The notes below the pieces were generated by a model that ran no database searches, had not been told where the DNA came from, and saw only the letters and a list, made by a program, of their open reading frames with translations. The translations under genes were made by a program, and so were the position numbers. 64,000 nucleotides of DNA from an uncultured Lachnospiraceae bacterium (GTDB lineage: Bacteria > Bacillota > Clostridia > Lachnospirales > Lachnospiraceae): positions 62,001 through 126,000 of the forward strand of contig CAMNXA010000004.1 of NCBI GenBank assembly GCA_946566685.1, given 5' to 3'. Positions 53,964 through 64,000 of the stretch are shown here, one piece after another. The first letter of the stretch is position 1. Every line of letters starts with the position of its first letter.

Positions 53964-56174
53964 ATGAACATCACCTATTATGAAGAGAATAGATTGTTTA
54001 AGCTGGATACACCCCACACCAGCTACTGTATCGCTGTTGTGGATGAAGAAAATTTTCTGGGGCACGTGTATTATGGAAGGAAGCTGTCGGAGAATAATCT
54101 GATTTATCTGATGCGCACGAATGAGATGCCTTTTGTTCCGTCCCGGAATAATCGGGAGAGGCTCTCTTTCCTGGATACCTTTCCCATGGAGTATACGGGA
54201 AATAATTTGGGCGATTACAGAGAAGGCACATTGGCGGTACGGACTATGGGCGGTCATACGGGTGTATCGCTCTCCTATGTGTCCCACCGGATTTATGACG
54301 GGAAGGAAGCATTGGAGGGATTGCCGGCGACTTTTGGCGGAAAAGATGTCTGCCAGACGCTGGAGATTACCTGTGAGGATAAAGTGCTGAAACTACAGGT
54401 CATTCTGTCCTACAGCATTTTTGCCGACACGGATGCGATCGCCAGAAGCGTGAAGATTGTGAACGGCGGTGACGAGCCAATATATCTGACGAAAGTATTG
54501 TCAGCCTGTATTGATATGGATAATGAGGAGTATGAGATGATCACGCTGCATGGTTCCTGGGGGAGGGAGCGCGGGATTCAGACACGTCCCATTATGAGAG
54601 GTAAGCAGAGTGCAGGTTCGGTGCGCGGGGTGTCGAGTCATCAGGAGCATCCCTTCATGGCCTGGAAGAAGCGTGAGACGACAGAAGAATCGGGTGAGAT
54701 TTATGCCATGAACTTTGTCTATTCCGGTAATTTCCTGGCGCAGATTGAGGCCAACCAGTTTGGTTCCATCCGGGCGTTGATGGGAATCCATCCGGATAAT
54801 TTCTGCTGGAAACTGGAAGCCGGGGAGCGTTTTCAGGCGCCGGAAGTCATCTGTATGTATTCGGCACAGGGAATCGGCGGTATGACCAGAAATTTCCATG
54901 ACCTGTATCGAGAGCATCTGATACGGGGAATTTACAGGGATACCAAGCGTCCCATCCTCATCAATAACTGGGAGGGCACGTATTTTGAATTTAATACACA
55001 GAAACTGATAGATATTGCAAAGCAGGCTTCTGAACTTGGCATAGAGATGCTGGTGATGGATGACGGCTGGTTTGGGCACAGAGATGATGATAACAGCAGC
55101 CTGGGAGACTGGCAGGTGAACGAATCCAAGCTGGAGGGCGGACTTAAATATCTGGTGGAAGAAGTAAATAAGCTGGGCATGAAGTTCGGCATCTGGTTTG
55201 AACCGGAGATGATTTCGCCGGATTCTGATCTGTACAGGGCGCATCCTGACTGGGCGATCCAGATTCCGGACAGGACGGGAAGTCTTAGCAGGAATCAGTA
55301 TGTGCTGGATCTGACACGTAAGGAAGTCAGGGATTCGGTTTATGACCAGATGGCGGCTGTGCTCCACAGTGCTAATATCGAGTATGTCAAGTGGGACATG
55401 AACAGGTGCCTGAGTGATGTGGGCAGTTACGGGCTTCCGGCGGACAGACAGGGAGAACTTCTGCACAGGCAGGTGCTGGCGGTCTATGAGATGCAGGAGC
55501 GGTTGATCACCGAGTTCCCGAATCTTTTGCTGGAGAACTGTGCCAGCGGCGGCGGCAGATTCGATCCTGGTATGTTGTATTACAGTCCTCAGATCTGGTG
55601 CTCTGATGATGCGGATGCGGTGGAGAGATTGTCGATTCAGGCTGGTACGGAACTGGTTTATCCGCTGTCCACCATGGGTGCCCATATATCTGACTGTCCG
55701 AATCATACGGTGGGCCGGGTGACACCTTTTGCGACCAGGGGTTATGTGGCGCTTGCCGGAACTTTCGGATATGAATTGGATGTGACGAGGATTCCACAGG
55801 AAGACCGTGATAGGATTCCGGAACAGGTGGCAATGTATCATAAATATAATGATCTGGTGCGCCAGGGAGATTATTATCGTATTGCACATTATGCCGAGAA
55901 CCATTATTATGATTGCTATGAGGTGGTGTCCAAGGATAAGAGCGAGGCGCTTGTCACTTATGTGCAGGTGATCGGCAGGCCCAATTTCCACAGCAGGCGG
56001 ATTCACATTCCGGGCCTGGATCTGGATAGAACATATGTGATTGAAAATGCGGCGGATTGGCCGGAGATAGGACAGACAGAGTACCGTGGGGATACCCTGT
56101 ATTATGCGGGGCTCAATATACCGCCTGTCCAGGGCGACTTCCAGGGCAGGCTGTTACATTTGAAGGCGAGGTAG
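53964..56174 (+). CDS. Alpha-galactosidase (GH36)
   Basis: ILINNWEGTYFEFN, LVMDDGWFGHRDDD, KFGIWFEPEMISPDSDLYRAHPDW, YVKWDMNR, LENCASGGGRFDPGMLYYSPQIWCSDD. Confidence 0.97.
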   Translation: MNITYYEENRLFKLDTPHTSYCIAVVDEENFLGHVYYGRKLSENNLIYLMRTNEMPFVPSRNNRERLSFLDTFPMEYTGNNLGDYREGTLAVRTMGGHTGVSLSYVSHRIYDGKEALEGLPATFGGKDVCQTLEITCEDKVLKLQVILSYSIFADTDAIARSVKIVNGGDEPIYLTKVLSACIDMDNEEYEMITLHGSWGRERGIQTRPIMRGKQSAGSVRGVSSHQEHPFMAWKKRETTEESGEIYAMNFVYSGNFLAQIEANQFGSIRALMGIHPDNFCWKLEAGERFQAPEVICMYSAQGIGGMTRNFHDLYREHLIRGIYRDTKRPILINNWEGTYFEFNTQKLIDIAKQASELGIEMLVMDDGWFGHRDDDNSSLGDWQVNESKLEGGLKYLVEEVNKLGMKFGIWFEPEMISPDSDLYRAHPDWAIQIPDRTGSLSRNQYVLDLTRKEVRDSVYDQMAAVLHSANIEYVKWDMNRCLSDVGSYGLPADRQGELLHRQVLAVYEMQERLITEFPNLLLENCASGGGRFDPGMLYYSPQIWCSDDADAVERLSIQAGTELVYPLSTMGAHISDCPNHTVGRVTPFATRGYVALAGTFGYELDVTRIPQEDRDRIPEQVAMYHKYNDLVRQGDYYRIAHYAENHYYDCYEVVSKDKSEALVTYVQVIGRPNFHSRRIHIPGLDLDRTYVIENAADWPEIGQTEYRGDTLYYAGLNIPPVQGDFQGRLLHLKAR

Positions 56175-56263
56175 TCGGTTTGAAAAAAAGAAAGCTATGA
56201 CAGGATGACTTGGGCAGCAGTCCGGGAAGTGCTGAAAAGAATATGGAAAGAAGGAAAAAGGTT

Positions 56264-57448
56264 ATGATCGTACAAAAATACAAAGATATGCTACAGGGAA
56301 AATCCGTGATCAGACAGTTATCGGAGTTTGCCACGCAGAGAGGGAAGGAGATTGGCTATGAAAATGTGTTTGACTATAGTCTCGGCAATCCTTCCGTACC
56401 GGTGCCGCAGGCATTTACCGATACGATGATCAGGATGTTACAGGAGAGAAACCCCATGGAACTGCACGGTTACAGTCAGAGCCTGGGCATCCCATCGGTG
56501 CGGGATAAGGTGGCAGCTTCCCTTAATCAGAGATTTGGGATGAACTATACGGGAAATCATATTTTCATGACTACCGGTGCGGCGGGGGCTATTGCCCATG
56601 CAGTGCGCTGTGTGGCCGAGCCTGGGGATGAAGTCATTACTTTTGCACCCTACTTTCCGGAGTATGCACCTTATATTAATCTGACGGGGGCCGTGCTTAA
56701 GGTGGTGCCGGCGGATACGGAGAGTTTTCAGATCAACTTTGAGGCTTTTGAGCAGATGCTGACCGAGAAGGTGGCGGCGGTACTCATCAATACGCCGAAC
56801 AACCCTTCCGGGATGGTCTATTCTACGCAGACTATACAGGAGATGGCACGAATCATGCGGGAAAAAGAAGCACAGTACGGACACGATATTTTCCTGATTT
56901 CAGACGAACCTTACAGAGAGATTGTCTTTGCAGGTGTGGATGCTCCTTATCCCTCCAGATTCTACGACAATACCTTATCCTGCTATTCGTTCTCCAAGTC
57001 CTTATCTCTGCCGGGGGAACGTATCGGATATGTGGCGGTCAATCCGGCCTGTACGGATGCCGATCTCATCAGTGTTATGTGCAGTCAGATTTCCAGGGGG
57101 ACGGGACATAACTGCCCGCCGTCTATCATCCAGCTGGCGGTGGCTGAGGTGCTTGACTTAACAGCGGATTTATCGGTCTATGAGACGAATATGAACATAT
57201 TATATAAAGAACTGACAGATTTGGGATTCGAGTGTGTCAAACCCGGCGGAACATTTTATATTTTCCCGAAAGCATTGGAGGAAGATGCAGTTGCTTTCAG
57301 TGAGAAAGCAAAGAAATATGACCTGGTACTGGTGCCCAGTGACAGCTTCGGCGTGAAAGGATATTTCCGGCTTGCCTACTGTATTGATACAGAGAAGGTG
57401 GAGCGGTCGCTGGAGGCTTTCCGGAAGTTTGTGAAAGCGGAATATTAG
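56264..57448 (+). CDS. Pyridoxal phosphate-dependent aminotransferase
   Basis: FDYSLGNPSVPVP, TTGAAGAI, NTPNNPSG, SFSKSLSLPGERIGY. Confidence 0.94.
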   Translation: MIVQKYKDMLQGKSVIRQLSEFATQRGKEIGYENVFDYSLGNPSVPVPQAFTDTMIRMLQERNPMELHGYSQSLGIPSVRDKVAASLNQRFGMNYTGNHIFMTTGAAGAIAHAVRCVAEPGDEVITFAPYFPEYAPYINLTGAVLKVVPADTESFQINFEAFEQMLTEKVAAVLINTPNNPSGMVYSTQTIQEMARIMREKEAQYGHDIFLISDEPYREIVFAGVDAPYPSRFYDNTLSCYSFSKSLSLPGERIGYVAVNPACTDADLISVMCSQISRGTGHNCPPSIIQLAVAEVLDLTADLSVYETNMNILYKELTDLGFECVKPGGTFYIFPKALEEDAVAFSEKAKKYDLVLVPSDSFGVKGYFRLAYCIDTEKVERSLEAFRKFVKAEY

Positions 57449-57468
57449 GATTGGCATTGGAGGAGATT

Positions 57469-58323
57469 ATGTATCAGGCAGGACTTATTTTGGAAGGCGG
57501 CGGTATGAAAGGGATTTATACTGCCGGTGTGTTAGATTTCTTTATGGACAGGGAGATTCTCTTCTCTGACTGTTATGGCGTGTCGGCGGGGGTATGTCAT
57601 CTGTGCAGCTATCTGTCGGGGCAGAGAGGGCGTTCTTATCGGATTGCCCTGAACTATTTGGACATGAAACAGTATTGCAGTGTGGAAAGTCTGCTGAAGA
57701 CAGGCGACCTGTTCGGCGTGGATATGAGTTATAAGCTGATACCGGATTATCTGGATCCCTATGATTATGAGGCTTTTGGGAAATACGAGGGCAGGGCTTA
57801 CGCGGTGGCCACGAACATCCGCACCGGCAAGCCGGCCTATCTGCCGCTTCAGGATATGCATAGGGATATCATTGCAGTGCGGGCTTCCAGTTCCCTGCCC
57901 TTAGTTTCCCGCAATGTAGAGATAGACGGCCAATTATATCTGGATGGCGGCATCTCCGATTCCATTCCGATCAGACAGTCTATTCGGGATGGCAATCGGA
58001 AGAACGTAATCGTCATGACCAAGGAGGAAGGGTATATCAGAAAACCGGCCGGGATGGAACTTGCAGCGGTGCGGGCCAGGTATCTGCGTTATCCGAAGGT
58101 TTACGAACTGATGCGGGAGAGGCATCTTTCTTATAATAATACGGTACAGTACATTGAAGAAAAAAGACAAAGCGGTGATGTATTCGTGATTCGGCCCAAA
58201 CAGGCAAGTAAGGTGGGCAGGATAGAGAAGGATAAGGAAAAAATGAAGGCGCTCTATGAAGAGGGATATCAGGATGCTAAGGATTGTTATCTGGATTTGT
58301 TAGAATATCTGGAAAGGGCATAA
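57469..58323 (+). CDS. Patatin-like phospholipase family protein
   Basis: LILEGGGMKGIYTAGVLDFF, GVSAGVCHL (GxSxG), YLDGGISDSIPI. Confidence 0.93.
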   Translation: MYQAGLILEGGGMKGIYTAGVLDFFMDREILFSDCYGVSAGVCHLCSYLSGQRGRSYRIALNYLDMKQYCSVESLLKTGDLFGVDMSYKLIPDYLDPYDYEAFGKYEGRAYAVATNIRTGKPAYLPLQDMHRDIIAVRASSSLPLVSRNVEIDGQLYLDGGISDSIPIRQSIRDGNRKNVIVMTKEEGYIRKPAGMELAAVRARYLRYPKVYELMRERHLSYNNTVQYIEEKRQSGDVFVIRPKQASKVGRIEKDKEKMKALYEEGYQDAKDCYLDLLEYLERA

Positions 58324-58330
58324 GAAAGGT

Positions 58331-59164
58331 ATGGTTGTGCATATGGATATAATAGAGATTTTAAAGGCGGTGCTGTTCGGCATCGTGGAAGGCATCACGG
58401 AGTGGCTGCCCATCAGCAGTACCGGGCATATGATATTACTTAACGAGTTTGTGACGCTTGATGTGAGTCCTGAATTCTGGGAAATGTTCCTGGTGGTAAT
58501 CCAGCTGGGAGCGATATTGGCAGTAGTGCTATTGTTCTGGAATAAAATATTTCCTTTTCATTTTAAGGAAAAACCAGTGGTGCAGAAGGATATCTTCATT
58601 CTTTGGTTTAAGATTCTGGCGGCCTGTGTTCCGGCGGCGGTAATCGGCCTTGCTTTCGATGATGTCCTGGATGCGCTTTTCTATAATCCCTGGTGTGTGG
58701 CGATCGCACTGATCGTGTTTGGTATTGCCTTTATTGTGATCGAGAACAGGAATAAGAATATTGCTCCAAAGATTACGGAATTGAATCAGATTACGTATCA
58801 GACGGCATTTCTGATCGGTGTGTTCCAGCTTTTGGCGGCGGTATTCCCGGGCACATCCCGTTCCGGAGCTACGATCGTGGGAGCTCTTTTGATCGGAGTG
58901 TCCAGAACGGTGGCGGCAGAGTTTACATTCTTTCTGGCAATTCCCGTCATGCTGGGAGCGAGCCTTCTTAAAGTCCTGAAATTTGAAGGACCGATCACAA
59001 GTGCAGAGACGGTGATTCTGTTAGTGGGTATGATAGTGGCGTTTGTCGTATCTGTTTTGGTTATCCGTTTCCTGATGGGCTATATCAAGAAACATGACTT
59101 TAAAGTGTTTGGCTGGTATCGTATCGTGCTGGGCGCAGCAGTGCTGCTCTATTTCATGGTATAG
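58331..59164 (+). CDS. uppP: Undecaprenyl-diphosphatase
   Basis: GIVEGITEWLPISSTGHMILL, PGTSRSGATIVGALLIG. Confidence 0.97.
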   Translation: MVVHMDIIEILKAVLFGIVEGITEWLPISSTGHMILLNEFVTLDVSPEFWEMFLVVIQLGAILAVVLLFWNKIFPFHFKEKPVVQKDIFILWFKILAACVPAAVIGLAFDDVLDALFYNPWCVAIALIVFGIAFIVIENRNKNIAPKITELNQITYQTAFLIGVFQLLAAVFPGTSRSGATIVGALLIGVSRTVAAEFTFFLAIPVMLGASLLKVLKFEGPITSAETVILLVGMIVAFVVSVLVIRFLMGYIKKHDFKVFGWYRIVLGAAVLLYFMV

Positions 59165-59236
59165 GAAAGCCCTCTGCTTATCCGAGGCCGCGAAGCGGTC
59201 CTCGTAAGGATAATTCCGAAGGAATTTACCTTTTTT
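59160..59236 (+). repeat. REP-like palindromic element after uppP (possible terminator)
   Basis: CCGAGGCCGCGAAGCGGTCCTCG (59182-59204), AATTCC-GAA-GGAATT (59212-59226), then TTTTTTT. Confidence 0.85.
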
Positions 59237-59294
59237 TATGTCATTTCGTATAAAATAATGAGACAGGATGTAACTATTTGTTACAGATTGTTGG

Positions 59295-59323
59295 TTGACA
59301 GTGCTTTGGGATTGCGCTAGAAT
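59295..59323 (+). promoter_or_regulatory. Sigma-A-like promoter
   Basis: TTGACA-17 bp-TAGAAT. Confidence 0.75.
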
Positions 59324-59427
59324 CTTCATATGGTCCAAAGGTATAATGGATTCATGGATGATTATGAAAAGGTTAGAAGTGGAACGCGCAGCGTTCAAGG
59401 AGCCAGAGATGGGGAAGGAGATTAGTC

Positions 59428-59871
59428 ATGGCAGAAACCAAGAAAACAGTAAGCGTTAAACCGGCGGCAAAAGCAGCAGCCGCTAAAGCCACAGATACAA
59501 AGACAGCACAGGCAGAGACAACAACGACAGCATCTGTAGCAGCGACAGAACCCGTTGCAGAGACTAAAAAGGCAGCAGCGAAGAAGACAACCACGAGAAA
59601 GACGACAGCAAAAAAGACAACAGCGAAGAAGGATACCGCGAAGAAGACAACTGCGGCAAAGAAAACGGCTGTAAAAGAGACCGTACATGTGCAGTTTGCA
59701 GATAAGTCCTACACAGCGGAGGATCTTGTAAAGATTGCCAAGGATGTGTGGAAATATGATCTTCATCAGAAAGTTGCAGACTTCAAGAGTGTTGAGTTAT
59801 ATGTAAAACCCGAGGAGAGCGTTGTTTACTATGTGATCAATGGTGAGGTTCAGGGCAATTTCGGAATCTAA
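59428..59871 (+). CDS. DUF6465-like protein with histone H1-like Lys/Ala/Thr-rich N-terminus
   Basis: AAAKKTTTRKTTAKKTTAKKDTAKKTTAAKK tail; C-terminal VHVQFADKSYTAEDLVKIAKDVWKYD...VYYVINGEVQGNFGI. Confidence 0.75.
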   Translation: MAETKKTVSVKPAAKAAAAKATDTKTAQAETTTTASVAATEPVAETKKAAAKKTTTRKTTAKKTTAKKDTAKKTTAAKKTAVKETVHVQFADKSYTAEDLVKIAKDVWKYDLHQKVADFKSVELYVKPEESVVYYVINGEVQGNFGI

Positions 59872-59914
59872 TTAGATTTTAAGAAAATGTTGGTGAACAG
59901 CTTAAAAGAAGAAT

Positions 59915-59965
59915 GTGAGCAGTTAATTTGAGGATACTCTAAATTGACTGCTTTTTTCTTTTATA
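59915..59965 (+). terminator. Terminator after the H1-like gene
   Basis: AGCAGTTAATTT...AAATTGACTGCT followed by TTTTTTCTTTT. Confidence 0.7.
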
Positions 59966-59995
59966 TTTTTTTAATAATTTTTTTGTATCCAGATG

Positions 59996-60024
59996 TTGAC
60001 AATAAAAATCTTAAGTGATAACTT
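59996..60024 (+). promoter_or_regulatory. Sigma-A-like promoter of the hrcA operon
   Basis: TTGACA-17 bp-TAACTT just upstream of CIRCE. Confidence 0.75.
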
Positions 60025-60038
60025 ACTACTAGAAGGTG

Positions 60039-60065
60039 TTAGCACTCTAGTGAATTGAGTGCTAA
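60039..60065. promoter_or_regulatory. CIRCE element (HrcA operator)
   Basis: TTAGCACTC-N9-GAGTGCTAA, exact match to consensus. Confidence 0.98.
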
Positions 60066-60081
60066 CAATGGGAGAAATGGT

Positions 60082-61110
60082 ATGCAGTTAGATGAAAGAA
60101 AATATATAATATTGCAAGCCATCATTCGCACTTACCTGGAGACCGGTGAACCGGTGGGCAGCCGTACGATTTCCAAGTACACCGATCTAAACTTAAGTTC
60201 CGCCACCATCCGCAATGAGATGGCGGATCTGGAGGAACTGGGATACATTCTACAGCCTCACACTTCCGCCGGCAGGATTCCTTCCGATAAAGGATATCGT
60301 CTGTATGTAGACAGGATGATGGAGGAGAAGGAACGGGAAGTGGAAGAGATGAAAGAGATGCTTCTTGAGAAGGAAGATAAGATGGATCATCTCTTAAAAC
60401 GTGCGGCGAAGGTGCTGGCGAATAATACCGAGTATGCGGCCATGATCTCGGCACCGCAGTATCACCGCAACAAGCTGAAATTCATTCAGCTATCCCAGGT
60501 GGATGCCAATCAGATACTGGCGGTTATCGTGGTGGAGGGCAATGTTATCAAGAACACCATACTGACAGTGGCCGAGAGATTGGGAGAGGAAACGCTTTTA
60601 AAGTTAAATATCCTTCTCAATACACATTTGAACGGCCTGTCCCTGGAAGAGATTAATCTGGGAATGATCTCGGCCATGAAGCAGCAGGCCGGAATCCACA
60701 GCGAGATTGTGGCGGATGTGATTGATGCGGTGGCGGAGGCCATCAGGGCTGATGAGGATCTGGAGATTTACACCAGCGGCGCGAAGAACTTCTTTAAGTA
60801 CCCGGAACTTGCGGATCATGAGAGGGCCAGCGAGCTGATTACAACCTTTGAGGAGAAGCAGCTGCTCAGCGAGCTTGTGCAGGATAATCTGGCAGATGAG
60901 AACAATACCGGCATACAGGTTTATATCGGCAGTGAGACACCGGTAGCAGGGATGAAGGATTGCAGTATTGTGACTGCAACTTATGAACTGGATGAAGGAA
61001 TGAAGGGTACGATTGGTATTATCGGTCCCAAGAGAATGGATTATGAGAAAGTAGTCAGCAACCTGAAGCTGTTAAAAAATCAGCTGGATGATTTATATAG
61101 GAATCATTAA
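60082..61110 (+). CDS. hrcA: Heat-inducible transcription repressor HrcA
   Basis: LDERKYIILQAIIRTYLETGEPVGSRTISKYTDLNLSSATIRNEMADLEELGYI. Confidence 0.97.
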   Translation: MQLDERKYIILQAIIRTYLETGEPVGSRTISKYTDLNLSSATIRNEMADLEELGYILQPHTSAGRIPSDKGYRLYVDRMMEEKEREVEEMKEMLLEKEDKMDHLLKRAAKVLANNTEYAAMISAPQYHRNKLKFIQLSQVDANQILAVIVVEGNVIKNTILTVAERLGEETLLKLNILLNTHLNGLSLEEINLGMISAMKQQAGIHSEIVADVIDAVAEAIRADEDLEIYTSGAKNFFKYPELADHERASELITTFEEKQLLSELVQDNLADENNTGIQVYIGSETPVAGMKDCSIVTATYELDEGMKGTIGIIGPKRMDYEKVVSNLKLLKNQLDDLYRNH

Positions 61111-61135
61111 TTTTGGTCGGTTTTGACAGAAAGGA

Positions 61136-61765
61136 ATGAAAAGCGTGGCAGAGGAAAAAGATAAGATGCAGGAAGAAAACCTGACAACGGAAAGTCCCGA
61201 AGAAGAACAGGCATCTGAGACGGCGGAGGCAGAAACCGTGAAAGAGGATACCGCAGAAGCAGAAAAAGGGGTTTCCAAAGAAGATAAGAAAGAGAAGAAG
61301 AAAAAGGAAAAGGCAGACAAGAAACAGGATGCCCTGAAAGAAAGGATTGAGGAACTGGAAGACAGGGTAAAACGTCAGATGGCCGAGTTCGAGAATTTCC
61401 GTAAACGGACAGAGAAAGAAAAGACGGCGATGTTTGAGACCGGTGCCAAGAGTGTGATCGAGAAGATACTTCCGGTGGTAGATAACTTTGAGAGAGGTCT
61501 GGCGAGTGTTTCCGAAGAAGAGAAGGACAGCGGCTTTTCACAGGGAATGCAGATGATCTACAAACAGCTTATGACAGAACTGGAAAATATGGAAGTGAAA
61601 CCAATCCCAGCTGTGGGAGAGGAATTTAATCCGGAGTTCCATAATGCGGTGATGCAGGTGGAGAGCGAGGAATTCGAATCCGGCGTGATTGCACAGGAAC
61701 TGCAAAAGGGTTATACCTACCGGGACAGCGTAGTCAGACACAGCATGGTTGCAGTGGTACAATAA
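61136..61765 (+). CDS. grpE: Nucleotide exchange factor GrpE
   Basis: AEFENFRKRTEKEK, VVDNFERGL, FNPEFHNAVMQV. Confidence 0.97.
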   Translation: MKSVAEEKDKMQEENLTTESPEEEQASETAEAETVKEDTAEAEKGVSKEDKKEKKKKEKADKKQDALKERIEELEDRVKRQMAEFENFRKRTEKEKTAMFETGAKSVIEKILPVVDNFERGLASVSEEEKDSGFSQGMQMIYKQLMTELENMEVKPIPAVGEEFNPEFHNAVMQVESEEFESGVIAQELQKGYTYRDSVVRHSMVAVVQ

Positions 61766-63721
<1,956 letters not shown>

Positions 63722-63739
63722 TCAGTATAGGATTTAATA

Positions 63740-63762
63740 GGGCTGCGCGATAAGCGCAGCCC
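63740..63762 (+). other. Hairpin between dnaK and dnaJ
   Basis: GGGCTGCGC-gataa-GCGCAGCCC, perfect 9-bp stem without a T tract. Confidence 0.75.
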
Positions 63763-63807
63763 GGGAAACTAAGAATACAAGGATAGGCAGAGTAGGAAGG
63801 GTTTATC

Positions 63808-64000
63808 ATGGCAGAACAGAAAAGGGATTATTATGAGGTGCTCGGCGTAGAGAAAAACGCCGATGAAGCCGCGATTAAAAAAGCATACAGAGTTCTGGCT
63901 AAGAAATATCATCCTGATATGAACCCCGGTGATGCAGAGGCAGAGAAGAAATTTAAAGAAGCTTCTGAGGCGTATGCAGTCTTAAGCGATCCTGAAAAGA
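63808..64000 (+). CDS. dnaJ: Molecular chaperone DnaJ (truncated by window end)
   Basis: [64 protein letters not shown]. Confidence 0.97.
   Translation, partial: MAEQKRDYYEVLGVEKNADEAAIKKAYRVLAKKYHPDMNPGDAEAEKKFKEASEAYAVLSDPEK

Noticed and set aside
54501-56006. Minus-strand ORF of 501 aa
   Set aside because: Fully antisense to a clear GH36 alpha-galactosidase; composition is typical of a shadow frame (Ile/His/Arg/Leu-rich).

Overview
The window is a low-GC Firmicutes chromosome segment. Gene content and order suggest Clostridia, probably Lachnospiraceae; this is inferred from protein character, with no database search. It is mostly core and housekeeping DNA: pyrG, ftsH, uvrC, hprK, glk, murB, rapZ, whiA, an HPr/Crh-like gene, fba, pyk, glpK, uppP, and CIRCE-hrcA-grpE-dnaK-dnaJ. 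It also has carbohydrate-use loci (GH3, GH2, GH36, an AraC/ABC sugar importer) and, at the left edge, a surface-glycan cluster. I saw no rRNA, tRNA, CRISPR array, prophage or intact insertion sequence. Best leads: (1) an approximately 200-nt promoter-driven structured leader of an Rpn-family nuclease gene, in which one anti-SD segment can pair either with the RBS or with an upstream copy of the same sequence; (2) six consecutive glycan-cluster genes whose unrelated catalytic domains each carry a similar Rossmann-like 'YG/FGxG...D' module; (3) an HPr paralogue next to whiA with Glu at position 15 and Ser at 46 (Crh-like); (4) a dispersed two-hairpin REP-like element with compensatory base changes; (5) an ammonium transporter fused to a PII domain, behind a promoter and attenuator-like terminator. 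CDS boundaries come from the supplied ORF track, adjusted to the best-looking start codon and RBS by eye.
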